From: Alligator mississippiensis
Taxonomy: Eukaryota > Chordata > Crocodylia > Alligatoridae
DNA: 64,000 nt
Direction of reading: 5' to 3'
Assembly: GCF_030867095.1 (NCBI RefSeq)
Contig: NC_081826.1
Location: forward strand, 248,724,251 to 248,788,250
A model generated the notes under the pieces. That model had not been told where the DNA came from. It did no database searches and was given only the letters and a program-made list of their open reading frames with translations. The translations under genes and the position numbers were made by a program. Below, in pieces: positions 12,896 through 22,400 of the stretch. Each line of letters begins with the position of its first letter. Within the stretch, counting starts at the first letter, position 1.

Positions 12896-12986
12896 GCCTA
12901 ATAATTATTTTCCAACTATTTGGGTTGGTCTAATAAAAGATATCAGATTCACCCAAGGAACCTTGTCTGCCTAGCAAGCAGAAAGG

Positions 12987-13592
12987 CATATATTGCTTGT
13001 TTATTTAAGAAATGAGCCAAACACCACTTACCTCTTTAAAAAAACAAATGCTATCTAATGTGTGGGCATTTGATTCATATAAGATTGCAGTCTGCCTAGG
13101 TGCCTCAACTTAAGCTAAACCCAGTCAACAGCTGGGTAGAGGAACTTGTGAGGAAAAAGCTGTACACTTTTATGTTAAAGGCTCAGAAGGAGGCAATCTT
13201 TAAATCAGTATGCCACAGAATCATCCTAGGAAGTACTGTGCTGCTAGACATGCCAACTTTCAAATGGCATATCGTTGAGGTTCTCAGCATTCAGATCATT
13301 AATGCTTAATTGGCACATACTACATACTTACATCCTTATATGTCCTCTGTAATTTCAAATTATCACCAAATACAACAGTCTAATTCTCCTACTAGTCCAA
13401 ATTGGTAGACATTTAAACGGTACAGTGGAGATCACTTACAGTTATTTCAGAGAGAAATACATGTTTTAATACAGAAATTAAATATTTTTTAAATTTAAAA
13501 TATGATCATTATGTTAAATGTATCTTAAACAAATCTATTTGAAATTATGACAATACTATTAGGCCTAAATTTACTAGAATCTATCAAAATAA
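12987..13592. other. No feature recognised
   Basis: AT-rich. It could hold the decayed front of the hAT transposase that follows, but I cannot read any conserved block. Confidence 0.35.
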
Positions 13593-13830
13593 TTAAAATT
13601 GAATTATATTACTGCTAAAGTTTTAAGAAGGCAAAGGACTGAACTGCAGAAACTCACTGAGCATCTGGAACCAGGCTTTTCTGAAGTGATAAACCAAATT
13701 TTGACAGTTGTAGCCTCTTCTGCAGGTGCAGAAAGAATGTTTTCTTCCTTTCAGTTTATTCAGTTTAATCTGGTTGAATGACTTGTTCATTCAAAGTGAA
13801 GGATTTGATTTGGAGATAAAAAGCTAGAAA
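13593..13830 (+). pseudogene. hAT transposase C-terminal remnant
   Basis: The 60-codon frame 13599-13781 ends with ASSAGAERMFSSFQFIQ, which matches the conserved dimerisation region of hAT transposases (consensus near SSAxxERxFS). The frame stops soon after, and no upstream catalytic block with DDE residues is readable. This is therefore a dead fragment. AT-rich sequence to about 14450 may be the rest of the element, though its ends could not be set. It is not a host gene as far as I can see. Confidence 0.7.
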
Positions 13831-14639
13831 TCCTTCTGTTTTCCTTCTCTCAATATTTAAATAAAACTAGGAGTGAGATGCAGAAGATGATGAATTTTAA
13901 AATCCAGGGCATGATGACAAGGAAAAAAATCAGCTTAACTCATCAGCTACAATTATTGCTTTATTTCAGAAGTCATTTATTCTGAATTGTAAACAAGTTT
14001 TGATAATCTTTTTTCTCATGTATCAACAATTTTAACATAATTTTGTTATATTAATACAAGAATGAAAAAGTGAATTTTCTGCATATTTAACTACATTCCA
14101 GTGAGTACCCAAACTTTACCTGAAAAAAGTATGAGTAAAAAAAATCTATTTAATCTATAAAAAGCATGCCATTCATCATTTTCTAATATAATGCAGAGAC
14201 TAAGAATCTGATGAATAAGCTGTATAATTTAACTAATTTGTTAAATGCATATATAATGTTCATGACTAGCAAAAGGTGCAGAACTAGCATCAAAGTGGAT
14301 TTAGTTGCAAATCTATTGAAAAATAACCAAAAAGTGCCAATGCAAACAAGATTTAAAATTGATTATTTAAATTAAGTTTTGCTTGCTGCTTAACACCATG
14401 ACAAAAACCAGTAATTTAAATAAAAACTAATATAAATCAACCTAGCCTGAATTCTGTTTACCAATCTTTTAGCAGAAAGTTCCAGATATCAATATCAATA
14501 CACTGCAAATTAGAAATTGAAATTTAGGGTCCTTTTCTGGAAAACTGAAATCACGTGAACTATTAATCTGGGTTCTTTGAAAAGGCAAAGCCAGAATATA
14601 TAAACACATTAAGTGCTTTATATATTTATTTTAAGGGAT
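13831..14639. other. Probable decayed hAT body; no gene
   Basis: Very AT-rich sequence with several TTTAAAT/ATTTAAA words near 14360-14450, as often seen at old hAT ends. Nothing codes here. Confidence 0.35.
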
Positions 14640-14780
14640 GCAGTGGCAGAGTGATGCACCTTGCTCCTGCTCCAGAAACACAAGTTCAAGCCCTGCTCTA
14701 GATTTGTCCTAAAGAGGTCTTTGGCCAGTCAACCACAACCTGGTCATTTGGGCTAGGGAGCAAACCAGTTGGATGCCCCA
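14640..14780 (+). mobile_element. Possible tRNA-derived SINE fragment
   Basis: GCAGTGGCAGAGTGATGCAC resembles a worn A-box region. About 45 bases later AGTTCAAGCCCT resembles a B box (GGTTCGANNCC). This is the layout of MIR- or AmnSINE-type elements. The copy is diverged, and the call rests on these two motifs only. Confidence 0.4.
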
Positions 14781-16320
14781 TTATCTACTCTGCTCCCTTG
14801 TATACTGTTAGTTACGAAAAAAAAATCTTAGGTTCAAAAGGACCTCTGACCTTTTGATACGTGTATGTCAGTTATGTTTAAATGGTTGTTTAAACAGCAG
14901 ATTGCCTACATTCAGTATAACTGTGTTTGTATTTCCATTCTTGACCATTGTGCAACTTCCTAAAGGAGTATTTGCTCATATCAACTGTTAACCTTCTATC
15001 TCCCACAGGAGGAGTGTAATTCTTCTTCCCCATTGCCCAGTGAAGAAAAGAAACTAACGTTTGCATTGTATAACAACTTAGGCTGAAAACAATGTACTGC
15101 AGTTAAATAGTAAACCTTAATAAAGAGAACCCAAAATAAAACTATCATTTTGAAGCATGGATATAGCCTTTCCCATTCTTTAAGAATCACTAGTCTTGGA
15201 AAGGGCAACATTGGGTTATTGGTGTAATAAACTTTCAGAAGACATGACATCAAATGTAGGCACCTTGCTGCAAATATATTATAATCGTGAGGAAACTCTT
15301 CGACTCCAAATTGGCCTTCACACATATAGTCCTGTTTTCCTGGAATTCCTCAGAGGATCAAAGCTAACTGCTTAAAAAAATACTCCGTTTAAAAAACAAA
15401 CACCACATCTGTTTCATGGTGAGCCAACAAATTAAATACTATCCATTTCAAAGGCCCGATGGTAGAGGTAGACCTTCTTTAAAACCAGCTGCCAGATGCA
15501 AGTCTCTCTATAGAATTTATAATCTAAAATGTTTCTTAAAAATGTAATGTTTTAATTAAGCCAACAACCTATATAGCACACAGACTACTTTAAACATCTA
15601 TAGGATTTAAATTCATGACTTTTAATAGATATAGATAAAAGGGGTAAAAATGTAACCCTTACATATGTGTGCAGTTATTACATATCTTGGGTTATATAAT
15701 ACAATGAGTTCACCCTATAATGTAAGATCAACCATATAAACATCTGTTCACAGATTGGACACTATTCTACGATTGTAGGTATAATGTAAAGAAGATCCAT
15801 TATACATTTAAGTTTTCATAGACCAATCTAGTCCAGTGGGTGCCAATCTTTTTTGCAGTTGTGCCAGAAATTAGCCCCACTCTCTCCATTGCAATTGCCT
15901 TCCCCTGCCCAATCTGCTCCGAGCCCTGTGCCCCCAGCCTAATCTGCTGCTCTGATTTCTGCTTCCTTACTTGCAATCCCGGCCCAATCTGCTCCTTGCA
16001 CTACCTGCCACGATACTGCCTGTCCCCTCCCCAATCTATAACATGCCACACACAGCAGCTGCACACACCACCTTGTCTTGATTGTCACAGGACATCAAGC
16101 AACAAGATGTTACTAGTATGAGTTAGTGAACATATCAAGGGAAGAAAAATGCTTGATTCCCCTTCCAAAGAGATGGACAAGTTTCTAATTGCAGGATTTC
16201 AACCACAATGCATTCCCCTTAGACCCATACTGCCAGTCCCAATTTGTTGCTTTTTTCTTATAAATAATAAATACTGGTTATCTGTGTAACATGCATAATC
16301 TCACTATTTATCTTTAACTG
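14781..16320. other. No gene; C-rich patch and old repeat
   Basis: Mostly plain sequence. 15836-16110 begins GTGGGTGCCAATCTTTTTTG and is C-rich, perhaps a truncated hAT element without a visible right end. 16140-16290 resembles 11935-12085. No exon is seen. Confidence 0.35.
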
Positions 16321-17137
16321 TGTGCGGACCGGGAGCGGTCCGAGGCCCTTTTTTCGTACGGCGGGCTGTGGCCAGCAGCCCGGACACGCCGGGTGGGGGA
16401 AGACAGGTGGCACGCTAGAATTAGGCATGGATGCTTAGTGGTTGATTTAAGATTATTTTACTTACACCAAAGATGGTCGCGGTACAGGCAGGAAAACTTG
16501 CTTGAGTTGCGGTTACAAAACAAAACAAAAAACTCGAACCTGCAGAACGTTAGGGTACGTCGCAATGGGGTTTCGGCGACAGGAGATGAACAAAAACCTC
16601 AGGAGTACGTCGCAATGGGGTTTCAGCGACGGGAAGAAAAAAATCTGCAGGACTCGAACCCCGGGTAGAGCTCTGGATTCACTCACATGAAGTTTGCTAG
16701 GCTCCGTGGAACTTTGTGTGCAGGGAAGGGTACGTCGAGGGATCAGGCGGCGACGGGGAGAGGCAAGAGGCTGATCAGACCCCTATAGCCTTCTTGAAAT
16801 ACACGCTGGGTCCGATAGGCTCCACAGCGCTTAGAGATCTTCACGAGACGTGAAATTCTCCTCCACCTGATGGTCGTGGAGTCCTCCAACTTGGGCGGAA
16901 ACCACTCAAGCCTCTTATACGGCTAGCAAGCCAATCGCTAGCAGCCACGTAGGAATAATTTAGAATTGACCAATAGTGGGGCACGAATCTGAATACAAAT
17001 GGCGGGAACTCCTTGCAACGTGCATCTCCTTTCTGCAGCTCAGAAATGCACCCTGCAAAGAAAGCTATGAGTGGCGGGAAATAATTCAGCAGTGCCGAAG
17101 CACACACAAACAAAAATCACACCCTTGGGTTGTGACA
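16321..17137 (-). mobile_element. Solo LTR, second copy, inverted
   Basis: On the - strand this 817-bp unit begins TGTCACAACCC and ends CCGCACA, matching the LTR at 2621-3383. The perfect 5-bp duplication aactg flanks it (16316-16320 and 17138-17142). The TATA box is at 16914-16919, read on the - strand. It carries an internal near-duplicate: GTACGTCGCAATGGGGTTT occurs near 16555 and again near 16604. Because the two LTRs face opposite ways and each has its own duplication, they are separate insertions and not one provirus. Confidence 0.85.
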
Positions 17138-17373
17138 AACTGTACTCAGGTAAACTACATGCTAGTTCCATCTGTCAGCATTGTAATTTTACTCCCTTTA
17201 AGTGAGCCAGAAACAGGGATAGGGAAAGCTGTTGCGAGTCTCAAAAACAAGGGAAGCCAAACCCAAGGCTTTTAATAACAGCCTCTGGCTCCTAGGATCT
17301 TGAAAATAAATACAGGTAGTCAGCTTCAGGGCTGCAAGGCAGCACTGCATACCTGTGGGAAATTGGTCACATT

Positions 17374-17725
17374 GGACATCTTTACACGTGCTGGGGGGGC
17401 AGGGGTGTCAAGCAGAGCAGCTCCAGAGACCCACTCTAATTACAGCACCCACAGCATCTCATGCATCCAACATCTCCATGCTTTAAAATGCTAGCAGGGG
17501 TGCTCTTTATCTAGAGCTCATTTGATGAGCTTTAGTTAAAAAGCTCCTGCCATCATTTTGAAGCATGGGGATGCTGAATACACAAGCCCCCAAGGCTGCT
17601 AGTGTGCTAATTAGCATGCTCCAGCAGACTCAATTCATCGAGACTCGATGAACTGAGTCTGCTCTGACACATCATAATTACAGTACAGCGCATCAGAGAC
17701 AGTGCTCTGCATGTCTACAAGCACC
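17374..17725. mobile_element. Palindromic MITE, family member 1
   Basis: The ends (GGACATCTTTACACGTGC and, reversed, GTGCTTGTAGACATGC) and the inside match the element at 32387-32713 block by block. Shared blocks are AGAGCAGCTCCA, CCATGCTT(T/C)AAAATG, ATTTTGAAGCA and CATAATTACAG. The centre is self-complementary. It may belong to a crocodilian Harbinger-like MITE family, which I cannot confirm without a library. No clear target duplication is seen. Confidence 0.55.
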
Positions 17726-17769
17726 ACGAAGTCCCACTAAGTGCAAAGGTGAAGGGCCCTGCTACATGT

Positions 17770-18068
17770 TAGCATTGCCAACCCTCCAGGAGTCTCCAGT
17801 AATTAGACATAAATCTCCAGGAGCTTGCTGAGAGTCACCTGGGAGATAAATGATAAGGCATTCATTAAAATAAAAACGTTGACTCCAATTTATACAGTAA
17901 TCCAGTGGGGGTTTTTTTAATGTAATAATCAGGTGCATTTGCCTTCCTGACCTAAAGTCTACGCACCATAATCCATCACTGATACACGCAAGCACGTGGG
18001 CGTGTTCACGTTGCGTTTGGCAGTCTGGAAACGGCCCCAGACAGATTCAAAAAGAGTTGGCAACCCTA
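17770..18068. mobile_element. hAT-type MITE next to promoter
   Basis: The ends TAGCATTGCCAACCCT and, reversed, TAGGGTTGCCAACTCT form an inverted pair. The flanking octamers ctacatgt (17762-17769) and ctacatgg (18069-18076) agree at 7 of 8 bases, the hAT signature. Internal words such as CCTCCAGGAGTCTCCAG are typical of a widespread amniote family. It sits directly upstream of the CpG island. Confidence 0.85.
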
Positions 18069-18701
18069 CTACATGGTCAAATGACAGCTGGATAGAAACT
18101 AGCTCTGGTGCCGTTCCCCAAACAGCCAGCTGGCTCTTTTCTAGAGCAGGAGGCTCATTTTCCATGTGTGACCACGACTCTGAACCTAGGGCCGCTCTCA
18201 ACTTCTTGCGCGACTCATTTCTCAACTGCATGACGACTTGGCGCTTGTGGCCGCCTACGTGTACTGCGCGAGTCGCCACGAGCCTGGTGCAGGCAACGCG
18301 TGGTAGGGCCCCAGGACAGCACAGCCTTGCTGCAGGCCCGGGGCCGCTTTCTTCAGTCCCGGCGTCCCCTGGGACTGGGACAGGAGAAAGGCGGACGGCG
18401 CGGGGAGGTCTCGACCCGCTCCCTCAGCCGCACAAAGCAAACCAGGGGCGGCCTCGACTCACATCGGTTGCGGGGCGGAACCATAATGGGGCCCCAGGCC
18501 ATTACGGCCCGTCAACACCAGGTCTGGAGCCGGGAGAGGGCCCCGACCCGGCACTGCCCGGCTCAGCCGAGCTGCGCTCTCCCAACCCGGGGAGCGGGCG
18601 CACGCGCACTGCTGCCTCACTCGGGGGCGGGGCAAGGGCTCCCCCCGCCTCAGCGCTCCCCCAAGCTCCAGCGGGGGAGGGGCGCGTCGCTCGCTGCCTA
18701 C

Positions 18702-18900
18702 CTCGCTCAGGCGCCGCCGCTTCCGGTGCCCTGGAAAGGCCGCTTTCGCCGCGGGCCTCAGCACAGCCAATCGCAGGCCGCGGCGGCCTCTCCGCGTTCC
18801 CACCCCTCATCGCTCCCCCGCGCCAATCAGAACGCTCAGCGGCGCCCGGCCTTGCGAGGCTGGCATCTGTCCGGCCAATCAGAAGGAAGTTAGGCTCCTA
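18702..18900 (-). other. XRCC4: Candidate XRCC4 non-coding first exon
   Basis: This is inferred from synteny. Read on the - strand, the sequence CGAG is followed by a usable splice donor GTAGGCAG starting at 18701. A second possible donor GTGAGT starts at 18462. The exon would be 5' UTR only, as in human. Its start is unknown; 18900 is a rough guess. No XRCC4 coding exon was found between 1 and 18700, which fits a long first intron. Confidence 0.25.
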
Positions 18901-18935
18901 TGTCTTCCGGTCCCGCCCCTTTGCTGCCGGAAGTG
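18767..18935. promoter_or_regulatory. Three CCAAT boxes and ETS-type sites
   Basis: CCAAT lies at 18767-18771, 18823-18827 and 18875-18879, spaced 56 and 52 bases. Evenly spaced CCAAT boxes in one orientation are typical NF-Y sites in TATA-less bidirectional promoters. ETS/GABP-like motifs are CTTCCGG (18904-18910, reverse) and CCGGAAGTG (18927-18935). No TATA box is seen. Confidence 0.65.
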
Positions 18936-18937
18936 TG

Positions 18938-18962
18938 ATGTGGCTGGCAGCGGGGCGCTATG
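18938..18962 (+). other. Upstream ATG overlapping the TMEM167A start
   Basis: An ATG at 18938-18940 lies 22 bases before the main ATG, in another frame. After splicing it would read through exon 1 into exon 2 and stop at TAG 46611-46613, giving 31 residues that overlap the main frame. It matters only if transcription starts upstream of 18938, which the sequence alone does not show. Both ATGs have G at -3. Confidence 0.5.
18960..18962 (+). CDS. TMEM167A: TMEM167A coding exon 1 (start codon only)
   Basis: TMEM167A (protein KISH-A) is a small conserved membrane protein of the Golgi/early secretory pathway, needed for constitutive secretion. The first coding exon holds just the ATG, followed directly by the donor GTGAGT at 18963, so intron 1 is phase 0 and 27.6 kb long. 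The start is set because exon 2 opens with SAIFNFQ, which follows the initiator Met in the family. The total of 219 coding bases gives exactly 72 residues plus a stop, the usual family length. The exon lies in the CpG island. Coding parts: 18960-18962, 46543-46652, 54468-54502, 58397-58467. Confidence 0.9.
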
Positions 18963-19364
18963 GTGAGTGTGGAGGTGGCGCGGGCGGCGGCGGGCGGCGC
19001 TCGCGAACCCTGGTCTAGGATCACCTACCTCCCGTCCTCACCCCCCCCGGTCGGGTGCTGGACCTGAGCATCCGGGTGCCCCTTGTCCCATCAGGCGAGG
19101 CGGGGACCGGCAGCGAGGCCGCCTCGCGCAGCGCCCTGTGTCTGACAGGGGTTTCCCACAAGTTCCTCCGTCACTGCCCGCGAGAGCCAGGGGACTTGTC
19201 GGTCGTGTCAGGGTCCCAACTCGGGGGTGCTCAGGGCACTGCAGCAGCACCCTTGGGTGACTTGACATCCTGTCAGGACTGCTGCATGGCATGAGCGCTG
19301 CTGGGTGGGCAAAGGGGTCTAGCAAATAAACCCAGATCTTTCAAACAGGAATCCGTCATATGAG

Positions 19365-19465
19365 TCCCAACTAACTTGAGTCCGTGTAATAAAAGCTATC
19401 ATATTTACCCAAAGATCACTGTCTGCCCATGTCCGTAGACCAACACAGCTCTAACCTGTGCCCCT
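19365..19465 (+). mobile_element. Penelope-like terminal repeat fragment
   Basis: The order of words GTAATAAAAGCTATCATATT, TTTACCCAAAGATCACTGTC, GTAGACCAACACAGCTCTAA matches the outer part of the arms at 12711-12970 and 41101-41170. Only this ~100-base end survives, without the hammerhead-like part. Confidence 0.65.
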
Positions 19466-22400
19466 ATTATCTTCAGTCAGACACGCAGCAAAAGCTGAGG
19501 GGGTCTCGATTTAAATTTTACAAGGAGGATGTACTTGAGTTGAGAACTGCCGGTCTAACTTGACTTGCTCTTCATCTTCTTCATGGGGATGCTCATATGC
19601 TTGTAATTGAGACGTCAGGTGCATGAGCAGAGGATTTAATCATTTTGACAGCTCTCTGTGGTAGATGCTTTTGAGAATGATTTGGTCTAAATAAAGGCAT
19701 AGCTCAAGATGAGATGCCTGTACCTAGCATACGTGGACTGACTGGAGATGACTCAGTTGGGCTCTTCCAAGGAGTTCTCCGAAGTTCAGCAGTCTGGTGG
19801 AAGAATAGCCATTCGGAATCGGAGTTGAAATTGCTTCAACCTGGGGAAAATACACTTTTCTACAGTGGATGATGGGAACACATTTGTTCAACCAGTTTAA
19901 GCTTTCAGAAGCCATTTAGTTTCTTTTCTTCTGTTTAAATATTTGGGTTTAATAGGACTCCCTATCAGAATAAAGTTTCACATTTATGGTACCTGAAATC
20001 AAAGATGAAAATAAGACGTTTTCGGAAATTTTTTATAAAACGGCCAGTCTCAGTGGTGGTATCATTTTTGTGAATCTTTCTTTACTGTCCAGTAACTCTG
20101 AAGAACAACTGTTCTTTTTCATGATCGAAGAAAGCCAGTACATCAGTATGAAAAAGGTTGTGTAACCTCTAAAGAGATTCCCACGGTCTGGCTTTTGCTC
20201 CCCCATGCTTGTAGGAGCATTTCTTAATAAACCTTTTTCTTGTAAGGTCTGGGGCAGACAAGTGAAGTGCTAAAATACAAGTGCTTTCTGTCCTTTCTGT
20301 ATAGTAGATGGCCATAACATTAAGAGATTCTGAAACCTGCATGTATGGAACCTGTTGCAAATGGAAGAAATTAAGTGAATTCTCTTTCTTCACCAGCAGC
20401 CTAGAAGACTACTTGGATATAATAAAGTAGCCTCTAACAGAGAGAGGGAAGTAGTTTAAAACTCCACCTTAGAATATAAATTAGAATAATCACATTCATC
20501 AGTGGAGTATTTATTCTTCTGATTTTAACCTTTGGATTTTTCTCTAAATATTGTACGTAAAGGATTGGTGCCCCCCCCCCCCCCCCCCCCCCCCAGGAAT
20601 TTTTTAGCTAAAGCCTCTATAATAGTAGAGAACGTCCAGGCCAGAACATGTTCTGTGTAGAAACGTCTTGTTTTGATAAGTAAATATTTTGTCAAGTAGA
20701 CTACTTGGATGAAAGTTGGGCTGAATTTTCCAGTGAACTTGCGTAGGATATCATCATGCTTCAAAACGAAGGAGTGGGGCTTGGGGGCTGAGATCTGGCA
20801 ATTATATATGGAGCTCTAGGATGTGTACGAGGAAATGAGGCTGAATCAGGGTAGATCTGGGAGCTACCAGAAAACATGGTATGGGTGGGGTGTGATAGTG
20901 TAGCTCTACAGGATTTTGTGTTGCTTTTATGTGTTTTGGAGGCTAGAGGGTATGGACCATGGTTAACACAACTATAAGAAGCATTAACACCTGTTTGAAA
21001 ACAAACTAGAATACCAATAGCTATGGTCTTGTAAAACCAGATTTCTACCCTGTTTTCTAGTTAATAGAGCATATTTACAATATGTCGCTTTCTAAAATAA
21101 CAAAGCAGTTCAACAAGAAGTTAACTTAAAACAAATTGGATAGAGACCGAGGGAAATTGTATGAGATTTTACACTCTCTCTCTCTCAAGAATGATGGGAA
21201 GGAGGCAGGCAGGGACAGAGACCTGCGTCCAGCCCCCTCCCCCCACCAGTGGCTGGGGCCATGGCTGCTCCCCACCTCCCCCCTGCAACTTTGGGCCGGG
21301 ACTGGGTCTGTGTCCTGTACCACTTCAGGCTGAGGCTGCTCCCCCACTCTGCTTTGGCCTGTAGCCCATGATCACGGCAATTGTGGCGGTGGTCACGGCA
21401 GGGCACAGCCACCAGTCATCCCCCTTGCCTTCCCGCTTCCCTCTTCTCCGCTACCTCTGCCTCCCCACTGGCTCTTGTTGCATTTTTTTAAAACATTACC
21501 CAATATTCTCATCCTCCTTGTAAAATGGAGAGAAGTTGTATAAATTATTGTTTCTGTAATGTAGAGGTTTCCTCATTAGAATACACAAGTAAACCTGAAA
21601 AGCTTATAGTATCCTGTAAATTGATAAGAATTTATAATGCAAATTCACCTGTGACAGTCATTGAATTAAGGCATGCCTTCTTGTTAGTTTCTTGGACTGA
21701 TGGAGGGAGAAATAATTTTACACTGGTTAAAAAAGACTGGTATTTTTTATAGATTTGTAGGGCGAAATAGTAAACTGGTTGCCTTAGCCTAAATACAAAG
21801 GAATATCCTTTCCCATGAGTTAAGCTGGTGACTGTCTAGCACGCTGTGTCTATTTCCTGAAGCTTTTGCATGACCTGTTAATTGGTGGGAATTAATGTAT
21901 GCAATAAAGAAGCAAAGCCTTTTGCATCACAAATTTTTTGTGGGACCAATATGCTGCTTTGGATGCGTTGGTTTGGTGTAGTACAGACAGAATTTGTATA
22001 GGTGAAGATGTAAACTGTTGATTCTCAGACAGGTACCCTTGTATCCTTTCAAGGATGCCATGGGTGAACACAATATACAAGCTTAACCCAGAGGTTTTAA
22101 ATACAAATCCAGTGTCAAGAACTTTCTGCCCTGTTGTGGTCTGAGTTTTTTGCAACAAAAGAATTGCTGTTAGTTTTCTGTAGTCAAAGAAAGAATGAAA
22201 ACTAAGAGCTGGAATTGCCTAAAGGTTCTCTGAGTCTAACGAGGAATGCTTTGAGTCTAGAAAGGTTGAGAACCACTGATGTAGATGTATGATACTATCA
22301 CTTTTGCTTGTGGATCAGTTGGAGTAGTTATCTGTGAAGCTATTTCAAGAGGATTGTGGTCAGTCTCTTGTCATAGACTTTATCACAAAGCAGAACAGTT

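Larger units (their letters stand above)
12660..12986. mobile_element. Penelope-like terminal repeat palindrome, copy B
   Basis: The element (12675-12971) contains a perfect inverted repeat: 12711-12834 and 12847-12970 are exact reverse complements (124 bp each) around a 12-base loop. It is flanked by the 15-bp direct repeat tagcaagcagaaagg (12660-12674 and 12972-12986). Such long duplications fit target-primed reverse transcription, not cut-and-paste transposition. The arms share TCTTTTATTAGACCAAC, GCAAGCTTT and CCTGACGAAGGG with the repeats beside the GIY-YIG remnants at 33905-35660. I therefore assign them to the pseudo-LTRs of a Penelope-like element. A simple DNA foldback element is the alternative. 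Confidence 0.75.
18180..19250. promoter_or_regulatory. CpG-island promoter, probably bidirectional
   Basis: GC content and CpG density rise sharply here against AT-rich surroundings, and the island covers the TMEM167A start exon. In human, TMEM167A and XRCC4 share a head-to-head CpG-island promoter, so this island probably also starts XRCC4 on the - strand. The long frames through it (340 codons on +, 114 on -) reflect the lack of stop codons in GC-rich DNA. Confidence 0.8.

Noticed and set aside
2621..17137. A full provirus between the two LTRs
   Set aside because: The LTRs are in opposite orientation, each has its own target duplication, and the DNA between holds unrelated elements and no retroviral genes.
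1..18700. XRCC4 coding exons on the - strand
   Set aside because: I looked for the expected N-terminal coding blocks next to splice signals and found none. The gene's presence is inferred from synteny only.
17996..19018. 340-codon open frame on the + strand
   Set aside because: It runs through the CpG island, where stops are rare, crosses the true TMEM167A start in another frame and has no domain. It is a composition artefact.
21170..21480. Inverted Helitron copy suggested by CAAGAATGATGGG
   Set aside because: The matching start is absent at the other side and no CTAG end precedes the motif.
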